NCBI GenBank assembly: GCA_015232935.1
Contig: JADFYT010000069.1
Coordinates: forward strand, 1 to 9,781
Length of the DNA stretch: 9,781 bases
Reading direction: 5' to 3'
From: Desulfamplus sp.
GTDB lineage: Bacteria > Desulfobacterota > Desulfobacteria > Desulfobacterales > Desulfobacteraceae
Below, piece by piece: positions 1 to 6,631 of this stretch. The notes beneath the pieces are model-generated. The model was not told the origin of the DNA. It searched no databases and worked only from the letters and a program-made list of their open reading frames with translations. The translations under genes and the position numbers were made by a program. Every line of letters begins with the position of its first letter. Within the stretch, counting starts at the first letter, position 1.

Positions 1-1197
1 AAAGGGAATCTTGATTGAAAGCAGCGGTATATTACGGCTGCTCTTTTTTTGCCGATCATCGTCATAAAGAAGATTGTCATATGAGCCATCATGACCAGCA
101 TCAGTATTTTTCATGATACCGTACAAGCTATCGTGACCAGCATCAGTATTCTTCCTGATACCGTCAATAGCGTTTATGATAACAGCCCTGTTCTGTTTAT
201 GGGCACTTGATATTCCACCGTAAATACTGCCACCATAGAATCCTGATCCCACAAAGCCTATCAATCCTCCCAATGCTTCATTGCCATCCTCAAATGATTC
301 AAGGGCAGCAAGCACAAATACGCTGTTGAGCAAAAAAGCTGCAACTGCGTCACGGTACCGGTTGCAGTAGGCAAATCCGCCACCAGGAATCACCGAAGCA
401 ATACCTGCAACTACCGGACTTTTTTTGTTTTGATCCATAAATTCAGCAGTTCTTGATATCTCCTTTGCGAGATTACCGGCTTTATATCCATGTCTGCCCT
501 CAGGAGTCATTTTATCTATGTATTCAATTGCCTGTGTCAATGCCTGTCGGGACTCTTTGTAAGATGTATGGCTATCCCGGGCTCTTGCAAGATATATCCA
601 TACAAGAGCATAATAAGCTCTGTCCTCTTCTGCCGGATCATCGTTGAGCAAAAGAAAATTTTGAAGAACCATCTGGGCTGATGCATCCCGCTTGACGGCA
701 AGAAATATGGCACTCAACATGAAACAGGCCTCTGTGCTCAAGGTGTCATCGTCCAACAGCTCACCTTCATCATTAGTGGCAGCGATGCCGCCAGCAGATA
801 TAAAATCTTTGGAAGAGCTGGAAACACTGTCAGGATCACCTGATGAATGCCCATTTGTATAATCAGGCTTGTCAGAAAACAGCCCGGACAAATCCCTGAA
901 AATAACGAGAGCCTCTTCATATCTCTTTGAATGAAACAGAGCGACACCTTTTTTAAAGGCAGCCTCTTTTAAGCGACTGTCCTTCGGGAAAAAATAGATA
1001 AAACGATTAAACTCAACAACAGCGGTCTGAAAATCCTGCTGTTCAAACCTGTCCAGAGCATATTGATACTGCATATCGGAATTTATCGTAATTGTGGATT
1101 CGCATATTCCGGAGTCTGAAAACAAGAAAATGGACAAGAAGAACATAAAGAGCTTCGCTGCAATCCTGGCTGGATTGAAATTCCTGAACAAGAACAT
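1..1197 (-). CDS. TPR-containing envelope protein with C-terminal membrane segments (partial, 3' end missing)
   Basis: The frame is open without a stop from an ATG at 1197 down to base 1, giving 399 residues, so the C-terminus lies outside the window. Residues 1-30 look like a signal peptide or anchor: basic residues (Arg5, Arg11, Lys15) followed by the hydrophobic run LFMFFLSIFLF. Residues about 40-105 look like tetratricopeptide or YfiO/YbgF-like helical repeats (YALDRFEQQDFQTAVVEF, then ALFHSKRYEEALVIF). An acidic, Ser-rich linker follows. Residues about 260-330 hold Gly-rich hydrophobic segments (AGIASVIPGGGFAYCNRYRD, then AAFLLNSVFVLAALESF) typical of small membrane-embedded domains. The gene follows yidD on the same strand, so joint expression is likely. 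An in-frame ATG at 1302 would overlap the yidD stop by 17 bases and add 35 residues. I prefer 1197 because it has AAGG about nine bases upstream and puts the hydrophobic segment near the N-terminus. The molecular function is unknown; a role in envelope assembly is inferred from the neighbour. Confidence 0.72.
   Translation of the reverse strand, partial: MFLFRNFNPARIAAKLFMFFLSIFLFSDSGICESTITINSDMQYQYALDRFEQQDFQTAVVEFNRFIYFFPKDSRLKEAAFKKGVALFHSKRYEEALVIFRDLSGLFSDKPDYTNGHSSGDPDSVSSSSKDFISAGGIAATNDEGELLDDDTLSTEACFMLSAIFLAVKRDASAQMVLQNFLLLNDDPAEEDRAYYALVWIYLARARDSHTSYKESRQALTQAIEYIDKMTPEGRHGYKAGNLAKEISRTAEFMDQNKKSPVVAGIASVIPGGGFAYCNRYRDAVAAFLLNSVFVLAALESFEDGNEALGGLIGFVGSGFYGGSIYGGISSAHKQNRAVIINAIDGIRKNTDAGHDSLYGIMKNTDAGHDGSYDNLLYDDDRQKKSSRNIPLLSIKIPF
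88..164. repeat. 42-bp period direct repeat inside the TPR gene
   Basis: Two near-identical 35-base copies (88-122 and 130-164) differ at three positions and are offset by 42 bases, which is 14 codons. On the minus strand both encode the residues KNTDAGHD preceded by Gly-Ile, so the duplication kept the frame. It lies just after the membrane segments of the TPR protein, in a hydrophilic region that should tolerate insertion. Confidence 0.85.
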
Positions 1198-1238
1198 AGG
1201 CAGCCTTGCTTCAATTAATGTCTGATTGAAATTCCTGA
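1149..1238 (-). repeat. Two copies of a shared 5'-end repeat (A and B) before or in the TPR gene
   Basis: The minus strand carries the core CAGGAATTTCAATC twice. One copy is centred at 1177-1186 and the other at 1228-1237, 51 bases apart (17 codons). The frame through both is open and reads LRNFNQTLIEARLP and FLFRNFNPARIAAKL. The same unit occurs twice near the start of yidD. Confidence 0.75.
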
Positions 1239-1285
1239 GTGGTAAAATATAGCAAAACAGGCAGACAGAAGAGGGAAAACCAGTT

Positions 1286-1771
1286 TTACCTGGAAGAATC
1301 ATGGGAATACCACCAGAAGTCATTTGCATCAAGAGGATCAAAAGTCAGATTTTTTTGTTGTGAACCATCTTTCCCATTTGATCTGACGGATGGAGAAAAA
1401 TTTCTCTCATCCCTGCCGCATCTTATCAGACGGTCGCAGGTCATGATCCACCCCATAAGAAGACCGTGTCTCGCAAAAGCCTCCTGTCCATATTTTGAGC
1501 ATGAAGGCGACATGCCGCAACGATCTCCATCAGCAGGGGAGATATATTCCTTGTAAAATTTGAACAACCCTTTTCGGGATGGAGACGGAGATATCAATTC
1601 ACCTGATTCAGCCTGAAACGCAAGAGAGCAGAAAAAAAAAAAAATACAGAAAAAAGTTCTCCATGCAACCGGTTTTAAAATAAACATAATCAGCTTTGCT
1701 GCAATTTTGGTTGGATTGAAACTCCTGAACAAGAAAAAAGGCTGGTTAGATGGCAGATTGAACGCAATCAT
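1286..1771 (-). CDS. yidD: YidD-family membrane protein insertion efficiency factor
   Basis: The core matches the YidD family (formerly DUF37, haemolytic domain): FYKEYISPADGDRCGMSPSC, then SKYGQEAFARHG, then GWIMTCDRLIRCGRDE, with the conserved cysteines and the Ser-Pro-Ser-Cys motif. E. coli YidD is about 85 residues and aids YidC-dependent membrane insertion. This one is longer, with a signal-peptide-like N-terminus (basic residues, then FFCIFFFFCSLAFQA with a plausible AFQA cleavage site) and a C-terminal extension ending in FDPLDANDFWWY. The frame is open up to a TTG at 1810, but that codon lies inside the tRNA terminator. Other candidate starts are ATG 1771 (AGGAG 13 bases upstream) and ATG 1687, which gives the most natural signal peptide, MFILKPVAWRTFF. 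I list 1771 as a compromise; the start is uncertain. The gene is not in the usual rpmH-rnpA-yidD-yidC cluster but sits ahead of a TPR/membrane protein. The hydrophobic core is encoded by a 13-base homopolymer. Confidence 0.8.
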   Translation of the reverse strand: MIAFNLPSNQPFFLFRSFNPTKIAAKLIMFILKPVAWRTFFCIFFFFCSLAFQAESGELISPSPSRKGLFKFYKEYISPADGDRCGMSPSCSKYGQEAFARHGLLMGWIMTCDRLIRCGRDERNFSPSVRSNGKDGSQQKNLTFDPLDANDFWWYSHDSSR

Positions 1772-1796
1772 TGTTGGACTGAAACTCCTGAGCAAC
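1687..1796 (-). repeat. Two copies of the same repeat (C and D) at the 5' end of yidD
   Basis: The minus-strand core CAGGAGTTTCARTCCAAC occurs twice, with its first bases at 1718-1727 and 1781-1790, 63 bases apart (21 codons). In the yidD frame the copies read FLFRSFNPTKIAAKL and LLRSFSPTMIAFNLP. Copy C is closely similar to copy A of the TPR gene over about 45 bases, with some third-position and some conservative replacement differences. Confidence 0.75.
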
Positions 1797-1828
1797 AAAA
1801 AAGGGCTCAACCGGAATTGGCCAAACCC
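1797..1828 (-). terminator. Intrinsic terminator of tRNA-Leu
   Basis: On the minus strand, GGGTTTGGCC and GGTTGAGCCC (1828-1819 and 1812-1803) can pair over ten bases with four G-U pairs around the loop AATTCC. A run of six T (1802-1797) follows directly. It begins 14 bases after the tRNA CCA end. Confidence 0.75.
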
Positions 1829-1842
1829 TTGATTTTCCTGAC

Positions 1843-1930
1843 TGGTACCTGGGACGAGAATTGAACTCGTACAGAGCTATGCTCCGAGGGATTTTAAGTC
1901 CCTTGCGTCTACCTGTTCCGCCACCCAGGC
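1843..1930 (-). tRNA. tRNA-Leu (anticodon UAA), CCA encoded
   Basis: Read on the minus strand, the RNA starts GCCTGGG and ends CCCAGGT followed by ACCA, so the acceptor stem pairs seven bases and CCA is encoded at the 3' end. The anticodon arm is GGGAC, loop TTAAAAT with anticodon TAA, then TCCC. A long variable arm (CGGAGCATAGCTCTG) marks a class II tRNA. The T arm is ACGAG, TTCAATT, CTCGT. The Leu identity follows from the UAA anticodon and the long variable arm. It reads UUA and UUG codons. Confidence 0.95.
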
Positions 1931-1947
1931 TTGAAAAACTGATCTTT

Positions 1948-1974
1948 CTTATACTATAAACCTGAAAATTGCAA
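1948..1974 (-). promoter_or_regulatory. Possible promoter of tRNA-Leu
   Basis: Minus strand TTGCAA (1974-1969) and TATAAG (1953-1948) are separated by 15 bases, shorter than the usual 17. Transcription would start about ten bases before the tRNA 5' end. The match is partial. Confidence 0.35.
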
Positions 1975-2027
1975 GTCCTGCGGTAATTTTTTAAAATATT
2001 GAATTATCCTTTGATAAGGTTTATTCA

Positions 2028-2077
2028 GGTGTCTGGTTCTAAGGTCAAAAAAGAGATTGACCGCAGAGCCAGACACC
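2028..2077. repeat. REP-like imperfect palindrome upstream of maf
   Basis: Outer arms GGTGTCTGGTTCT (2028-2040) and AGAGCCAGACACC (2065-2077) are complementary over 13 positions with one G-T pair. Nested inside, GGTCAA (2043-2048) pairs with TTGACC (2057-2062) around an A/G-rich eight-base loop. The two-tier stem resembles a REP/BIME or small MITE unit. It could equally be a leader hairpin of the maf transcript. No second copy is present in the window. Confidence 0.65.
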
Positions 2078-2107
2078 CCAAAATAATGAAACCAAGAGCA
2101 AAATTTC

Positions 2108-2815
2108 ATGGTAAAGAATAAGGTCAATAACAAAAAAACAGGACAAAAAATCGGAAATATACGGAAAAACAGAAAATTGATACAGATAAAGAATAAAATC
2201 ACAAAAAAAAATCTGATCCTTGCGTCTCAATCTCCCAGGAGAAAAGAGCTTCTTGAGCAGGCCGGAGTTGATTTCAAGATAGTGCCTGCAAACATCGAAG
2301 AGATCATTGGTGCTTTTGAACGGGCTGAGGATTACGTAATGAGGCTTTCAAGAGAAAAAGCTTTGCATGTGGCACAAAAATACCCCGGAGAATGGGTTAT
2401 CGGGGCTGATACTACCGTTGTAATGGGCGACGCAATTCTTGAGAAACCTCTTTCGGAAGATGACGCAAGAAAGATGCTTGAAACCTTGAGCGGAAGATCC
2501 CATATTGTCTATACCGGATTCACCATTTGCCGCAAAACCGACCTTGCAGGTAGAGATAGTGGCATTCAGGCAGAGGAAAAGCTGATTACAAGTTCAGTAA
2601 GGACAGATGTTCTTTTTAAAACCCTGACAGCGAGCGAGATAGACTGGTATATCGGAACAGGCGAACCTTTTGACAAGGCCGGAAGCTACGCGATTCAGGG
2701 ACTTGGGACATTCATGGTAAGAAGCATCAACGGCTCCTACAGCAATGTGGTTGGTCTTCCGGTTTGCGAGGTGATGGAAATTCTTGCGAAAGAGGGTATT
2801 ATTGAAATGACATGA
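2108..2815 (+). CDS. maf: Maf/YhdE-type nucleoside triphosphate pyrophosphatase
   Basis: Maf proteins hydrolyse nucleoside triphosphates to the monophosphate and pyrophosphate in the cytoplasm and help remove non-canonical or excess nucleotides. The signature elements are in order: LILASQSPRRKELL (residues 36-49), GADTTVVMGDAILEKP with the catalytic-type Asp101, SGRSHIVYTG, GEPFDKAGSYAIQG (185-198) and NGSYSNVVGLP. The GEPxDKAGxYxIQG form matches the YhdE clade (dTTP/UTP pyrophosphatases) rather than the YceF clade. The ATG at 2108 adds a Lys/Asn-rich extension of about 30 residues before the family's normal start. A TTG at 2177 would give a more typical length; neither has a strong Shine-Dalgarno sequence. 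It is followed 140 bases later by yggS on the same strand. Confidence 0.93.
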   Translation: MVKNKVNNKKTGQKIGNIRKNRKLIQIKNKITKKNLILASQSPRRKELLEQAGVDFKIVPANIEEIIGAFERAEDYVMRLSREKALHVAQKYPGEWVIGADTTVVMGDAILEKPLSEDDARKMLETLSGRSHIVYTGFTICRKTDLAGRDSGIQAEEKLITSSVRTDVLFKTLTASEIDWYIGTGEPFDKAGSYAIQGLGTFMVRSINGSYSNVVGLPVCEVMEILAKEGIIEMT

Positions 2816-2849
2816 TACTCTTTCAAGAAAGGCTTGATACTCTTTCAAG
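2813..2849. repeat. 15-bp direct repeat at the maf stop codon
   Basis: TGATACTCTTTCAAG occurs at 2813-2827 and 2835-2849, a 22-base period. The first copy contains the maf TGA stop codon. It is not obviously a terminator, as neither copy has a long stem plus T run. Confidence 0.8.
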
Positions 2850-2955
2850 TTTGATGGTTTTAAGGCGGTTTGTGAGCGTATTTTTTTGATATCCAGAATA
2901 CTTGATCCCGCAGTAAAAAGCCGCTCAGAGGCAGGAGAGTGAAAAATGATCCAAC

Positions 2956-3675
2956 ATGGAGGAATGGCAATTGGCTGACAAAAAAAACGATGAAATAAAG
3001 GAAAACTTCAATTCCGTCAAAAAGCAGATAGCCGAGGCGGCTCAAAGATGTGGAAGAAACCCTGATGAGATAACCCTTGTCGCGGTGAGCAAAAAAAAGA
3101 GCGTGGACGCTATTGTCAAGGCTATTGATGTTGGCGTTGAGATTCTGGGAGAAAACTATATTCAGGAGGCAGTGAACAAAATTGAAGTTATTCACACCAA
3201 GAGTCCTTCCTGGCACTTTATAGGCCATCTTCAATCCAACAAGGCAAAGGTTGCGGTTAAATATTTTGATCTGATTCACACGGTTGACTCTTTGAAGCTT
3301 GCAAAAGAGATCAACCGTCATGCTGAAAAAGCAGGCAAAATCCAGGACATTCTCATTCAGATCAATATCAGCCAGGAGGAGACAAAATCAGGAGCGGCCG
3401 CAGAAGAGGGGGTGAAACTGGCAGAAGCTGTCTCGCGATTGAAATTTTTGTCTTTGAAAGGAGTTATGGGGATGCCCCCTTTTTTTGATGATCCGGAAAG
3501 GGCAAGGCCATATTTGCGAAGGCTTGCAAATATCAGGGAGGCCATAAAGAGAGAAAATATTGAAAAGATATCCATGGAACATCTCTCAATGGGAATGAGT
3601 GATGATTTCAGGATAGCAATTGAAGAGGGATCAACCATGGTCAGAATAGGAACCGCCATATTCGGGAGCAGATAA
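2956..3675 (+). CDS. yggS: YggS/PROSC-family PLP-binding homeostasis protein
   Basis: This is a cytoplasmic single-domain TIM-barrel PLP-binding protein that buffers pyridoxal phosphate; no enzymatic activity is established for the family. Hallmarks are LVAVSK with the PLP-binding Lys46, GENYIQEA (65-72), WHFIGHLQSNK (86-96), and the phosphate-binding end LSMGMSDDF followed by GSTMVRIGTAIFG. At 239 residues it has the normal length. The listed ATG at 2956 has no nearby ribosome binding site. An in-frame TTG at 2971 lies eight bases after GGAGG (2958-2962) and may be the true start, giving 234 residues. It lies between maf and queH on the same strand, likely in one transcript. Confidence 0.94.
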   Translation: MEEWQLADKKNDEIKENFNSVKKQIAEAAQRCGRNPDEITLVAVSKKKSVDAIVKAIDVGVEILGENYIQEAVNKIEVIHTKSPSWHFIGHLQSNKAKVAVKYFDLIHTVDSLKLAKEINRHAEKAGKIQDILIQINISQEETKSGAAAEEGVKLAEAVSRLKFLSLKGVMGMPPFFDDPERARPYLRRLANIREAIKRENIEKISMEHLSMGMSDDFRIAIEEGSTMVRIGTAIFGSR

Positions 3676-3744
3676 AAATATGATTAATTGTGTAAACATG
3701 TCAAAAGGCAGGAAAGCGTTGGCAAGGGGGGCTTTGTTTTTAGC

Positions 3745-4281
3745 ATGAAACTTCTTTTGCACATGTGCTGCGGGCCATGTTCCATCTATCCTCTCAAATC
3801 ACTGGAAAGTGAGAAGATCGAAGTAACGGGATTTTTTTACCGCCACAACATCCACCCGTTCTCTGAATGTTCAAGACGGGAAACAACGCTGATGGAATAT
3901 GCTGAAAATAAGGGCATAAAGGTTATTTCCCAGAACTCCTATGAGCTTGAGAGTTTTATCCAGTCTGTTGCGTTCCGTGAAAAGCAGCGATGCCGCTTCT
4001 GCTACCATGACAGGTTCAACAGTACTGCAAAGATAGCAAAAAAAGGAAAATTTGACGCTTTTTCCTCCACGCTTCTATACAGCCGGTTTCAAAATCATGA
4101 CCTGATTCGTCAAACAGGTGAGTCCGTTGGACAAGAGCAGGGAGTTCCCTTTTTTTACAGAGATTTCAGGAATGGTTGGAAAGAGGGTATTGAGGAGTCA
4201 AAGCGGCTGAACATGTACCGGCAGCAGTATTGTGGATGCATATACAGCGAAAAAGAGCGTTTTTACAGAACCTGCCGGTAA
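3745..4281 (+). CDS. queH: Epoxyqueuosine reductase QueH (DUF208 family)
   Basis: QueH performs the last step of queuosine synthesis, reducing epoxyqueuosine to queuosine in tRNA, and is unrelated to the cobalamin-dependent QueG. The family's cysteine pattern is complete: CCGPC (residues 8-12), CRFC (83-86) and YCGC (162-165). Also present are HNIHP, FSSTLLYSRFQ (106-116), and FYRDFRNGW followed by YRQQYCGC. These cysteines are the expected iron-sulfur and iron ligands. The frame is open back to a TTG at 3688, but MKLLLHMCCGPC at 3745 is the typical family start, so I use it (178 residues). The only Shine-Dalgarno-like run, AAGGGGGG, is about 14 bases upstream, so initiation may depend on coupling with yggS, which ends 69 bases before. 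Confidence 0.93.
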   Translation: MKLLLHMCCGPCSIYPLKSLESEKIEVTGFFYRHNIHPFSECSRRETTLMEYAENKGIKVISQNSYELESFIQSVAFREKQRCRFCYHDRFNSTAKIAKKGKFDAFSSTLLYSRFQNHDLIRQTGESVGQEQGVPFFYRDFRNGWKEGIEESKRLNMYRQQYCGCIYSEKERFYRTCR

Positions 4282-4287
4282 CTTTAC

Positions 4288-4313
4288 CATGAAAAGGCAC
4301 CCTTGTTTTCATG
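4288..4313. terminator. Inverted repeat between convergent genes, possible weak terminator
   Basis: CATGAAAA and TTTTCATG form an eight-base perfect stem around a ten-base loop between queH and the convergent ATPase gene. No T run follows on either strand, so it is not a canonical intrinsic terminator. Position is the main argument. Confidence 0.3.
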
Positions 4314-4354
4314 ATCCGGGGTGACCACACAAAGGCCATGAAGGTTTATTTGCA

Positions 4355-6586
4355 TTATTGCCCTGTAGGCTTGAGTTTGCTCAAAAGCAGTTTATTGGCC
4401 TGACTTAAACGGCTGGCAAGAATGCCGAAAAGATGCTTTGCAACATCAGGATACTTCTCGATTACCTCATGCAGTTTGTCTCCTGGAAACCTTTTGACTT
4501 CTGATCTTCCCTTGGACATTATGGACGCGGATCTCGGCTCTCCGGTGATGGCTGCCATCTCACCAAAGTATTCACCAGGCTCATGGATCTCGGCGATCTT
4601 TTTTCCAGCCTTGACAACATACAGTGAACCACGTACCAGCTTGAAGAAGTCAATATCATTATTCCCTTCGCGTATTATTACATCCATATCCTCATATTTC
4701 TCAAAATCAGGATTGACAAGATATGACGGAAGTGCCTCTTTTGTGATGGTTGTCTTTTTGAGCACCTCTTCGAGCGATGTTACCCCCTGGCGAATTTTCT
4801 CGATACCCGCATCTCTCAGGGTAGTCATCCCCTCTTGCACAGCAATTTTTCTGAGATGATCTTCAGGCACTTCAGAGTTAATTGCTTTTCCTACCTCATC
4901 TGTAACCTCCATAAGTTCATACAGGCCAACCCGGCCCTTGTAACCGGTTCCATTGCACTGGCTGCAACCTTTAGGCCCCATTATTTTAAGTGGAGGTATG
5001 TTCTTGGCCGGATTTCCTGAAATAAGCTCCTTGTTGAAACCATACAGTTCAAGCTCTTTGGGATCGTGCCCGGTAACCTCCTGCTTGCAATGGGGACAAA
5101 GCCGCCTTGCAAGCCGCTGAGAGAGCACCATTGTTACAGCAGAGGCAAGCATGTATGAAGGAATACCAATATCAATGAGCCTGCCGATTGTGGATGGGCA
5201 GTCATTGGTGTGCAAAGTGCTAAAAACAAGATGTCCTGTCATGGCTGCCTTTATTGCTATTTCCGCGGTTGTGATATCACGGATCTCGCCCACCATGATA
5301 ATGTCAGGGTCCTGTCTCAGAAAGGCTTTGAGTGCTGCAGCAAAGGTCATGCCCACGCTCTCCCTTACCGGAACCTGATTTATACCCCTGAAGTTGAACT
5401 CAATTGGATCCTCAGCAGTCAGGATCTTGGTATCCTCCTGATTCAGCCGGTTCAAAAGTGAATAGAGCGTGGTTGTTTTTCCGCTTCCGGTAGGACCTGT
5501 AACAAGAAGAAGACCGTAGGGTCTGTTTATACACCTTTTGATTGATTTAAACGTGGCATCTTCAAATCCTAATTTTGAAAGATCAACATTGAGGGCACTC
5601 TGATCCAGAATACGCATTACAATGCCCTCTCCGTAAAGGGTAGGAAGCGTTGATACACGAAAATCAACTGTCTTTTTCTTGCCAAGACGAAGTTTTATTC
5701 TGCCGTCCTGTGGAACCCTTCGCTCAGCAATATCAAGCTCTGCGAGAATTTTAAATCTTGATATAACAGCATTCTTGATACTCAAGGGAAGATTCATTGC
5801 CTTGAAAAGCGAGCCGTCAAGCCTGTATCTTACCTGTAGGGATTTTTCAAAAGGTTCAATATGAATATCACTGATTCCATCATTGATAGCCTTTGTCAGA
5901 ATACCGTTGACCAGCTTGATGATGGGGGCATCAGATGCCATGAATTCATCATAGCTTTTGGAATCATCCTCGGCAACCTCAACCTCATCTGCCGCTTCTG
6001 ACACAAGAGAGCCAAAGTCATCAACAGAAGTGACTGAGTGTTCTTCCTCAGGCTCCTCCTCAAAATGGATAAGCTCTTTATACTCATCATCACTTATTTT
6101 GTAAAAATCTCTATAGGCCTGTATTACATCATGTTCTGTGGCAACGCATACCTTAAGCTCCTTGCCGCCGATCAGGTTCTTGATCTCGTCAATAGAATCA
6201 GTATCCGTGGGCTCTGTCATGGCGATCACAAGCTGATCATCCTTGATACCCAGAGGGAATGCCATATGTTTTTTTGCATCTTGAAAGGGAATGAGACCCA
6301 ACACCTTGGTGCTGGGTTTCATCTCTGAATTTTTCACAACCTGATAACCGTAAATCCTGCCAAGCACATTCACGATAGTCTCAGGGTCAATAATCCCCAT
6401 GGAAAGAAGAATCTTGCTAAGCCTCAAGCCTGTCTTGCGCTGTTGCTCCTGAGCTGCCTGCAACTGTACACTTGTAATCTGACCCTCCTTGGAAAGCAGC
6501 TCACCAATACGTGCCCTGCCGGCACCGGATTGATCTTTAATGGTGGTTTTTAAGGCGGTTCCTTTTTTTCTGACAGCTACATTCAT
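4355..6586 (-). CDS. PilB/GspE-type ATPase with N-terminal MshEN-like motifs and C-terminal cyclic-nucleotide-binding domain
   Basis: This is a hexameric-type assembly ATPase expected at the cytoplasmic face of a type IV pilus or type II secretion machine. Residues 26-80 hold two MshEN-like motifs: RIGELLSKEG at 26 and RLSKILLSMG at 55, exactly 29 residues apart as in the 24+5 c-di-GMP-binding layout. An acidic linker spans 165-215. The ATPase core has Walker A GPTGSGKTT (364-372), Asp box AEDPIEF (391-397), Walker B region DPDIIMVGEIRD, His box TGHLVFSTLHTND, and a zinc tetracysteine (C497, C500, C541, C544). Residues about 620-735 form an extra CAP/CRP-like domain with cassette GEYFGEMAAITGEPRSASI. 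PilB/GspE proteins are usually 500-600 residues and lack this domain. The start is firm: GGAGGAG lies five bases before the ATG. The preceding small membrane gene ends 45 bases upstream, so the two are probably one operon. No pilin or platform gene is in the window, so PilB and GspE cannot be separated. Confidence 0.95.
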   Translation of the reverse strand: MNVAVRKKGTALKTTIKDQSGAGRARIGELLSKEGQITSVQLQAAQEQQRKTGLRLSKILLSMGIIDPETIVNVLGRIYGYQVVKNSEMKPSTKVLGLIPFQDAKKHMAFPLGIKDDQLVIAMTEPTDTDSIDEIKNLIGGKELKVCVATEHDVIQAYRDFYKISDDEYKELIHFEEEPEEEHSVTSVDDFGSLVSEAADEVEVAEDDSKSYDEFMASDAPIIKLVNGILTKAINDGISDIHIEPFEKSLQVRYRLDGSLFKAMNLPLSIKNAVISRFKILAELDIAERRVPQDGRIKLRLGKKKTVDFRVSTLPTLYGEGIVMRILDQSALNVDLSKLGFEDATFKSIKRCINRPYGLLLVTGPTGSGKTTTLYSLLNRLNQEDTKILTAEDPIEFNFRGINQVPVRESVGMTFAAALKAFLRQDPDIIMVGEIRDITTAEIAIKAAMTGHLVFSTLHTNDCPSTIGRLIDIGIPSYMLASAVTMVLSQRLARRLCPHCKQEVTGHDPKELELYGFNKELISGNPAKNIPPLKIMGPKGCSQCNGTGYKGRVGLYELMEVTDEVGKAINSEVPEDHLRKIAVQEGMTTLRDAGIEKIRQGVTSLEEVLKKTTITKEALPSYLVNPDFEKYEDMDVIIREGNNDIDFFKLVRGSLYVVKAGKKIAEIHEPGEYFGEMAAITGEPRSASIMSKGRSEVKRFPGDKLHEVIEKYPDVAKHLFGILASRLSQANKLLLSKLKPTGQ

Positions 6587-6631
6587 CTGCTCCTCCGGAA
6601 GATATCAATAATGTTATGGATTTCCAGAAAA

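Noticed and set aside
738..947. Minus-strand open frame of 69 codons.
   Set aside because: It is an alternative frame inside the larger TPR gene, whose frame is open across the whole 1197 bases.
1239..1556. Plus-strand open frame of 105 codons.
   Set aside because: It lies antisense to the conserved YidD domain and its product has no recognisable family features.
1149..1796. The GATTGAAAC-like ends of the repeats A-D resemble the end of some CRISPR repeats.
   Set aside because: There are only two copies per group, with unequal spacing (51 and 63), degenerate sequence and an open coding frame through all of them; no cas genes are present.
1686..1810. TTG at 1810 as the yidD start, giving 174 residues.
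   Set aside because: The codon lies within the stem of the tRNA terminator and has no ribosome binding site, so a start further inside is more likely.
2860..3321. Minus-strand open frame of 153 codons.
   Set aside because: It is antisense to yggS, whose conserved motifs fix the true coding strand.
4422..4859. Plus-strand open frame of 145 codons.
   Set aside because: It is antisense to the C-terminal part of the ATPase, including the cyclic-nucleotide domain.
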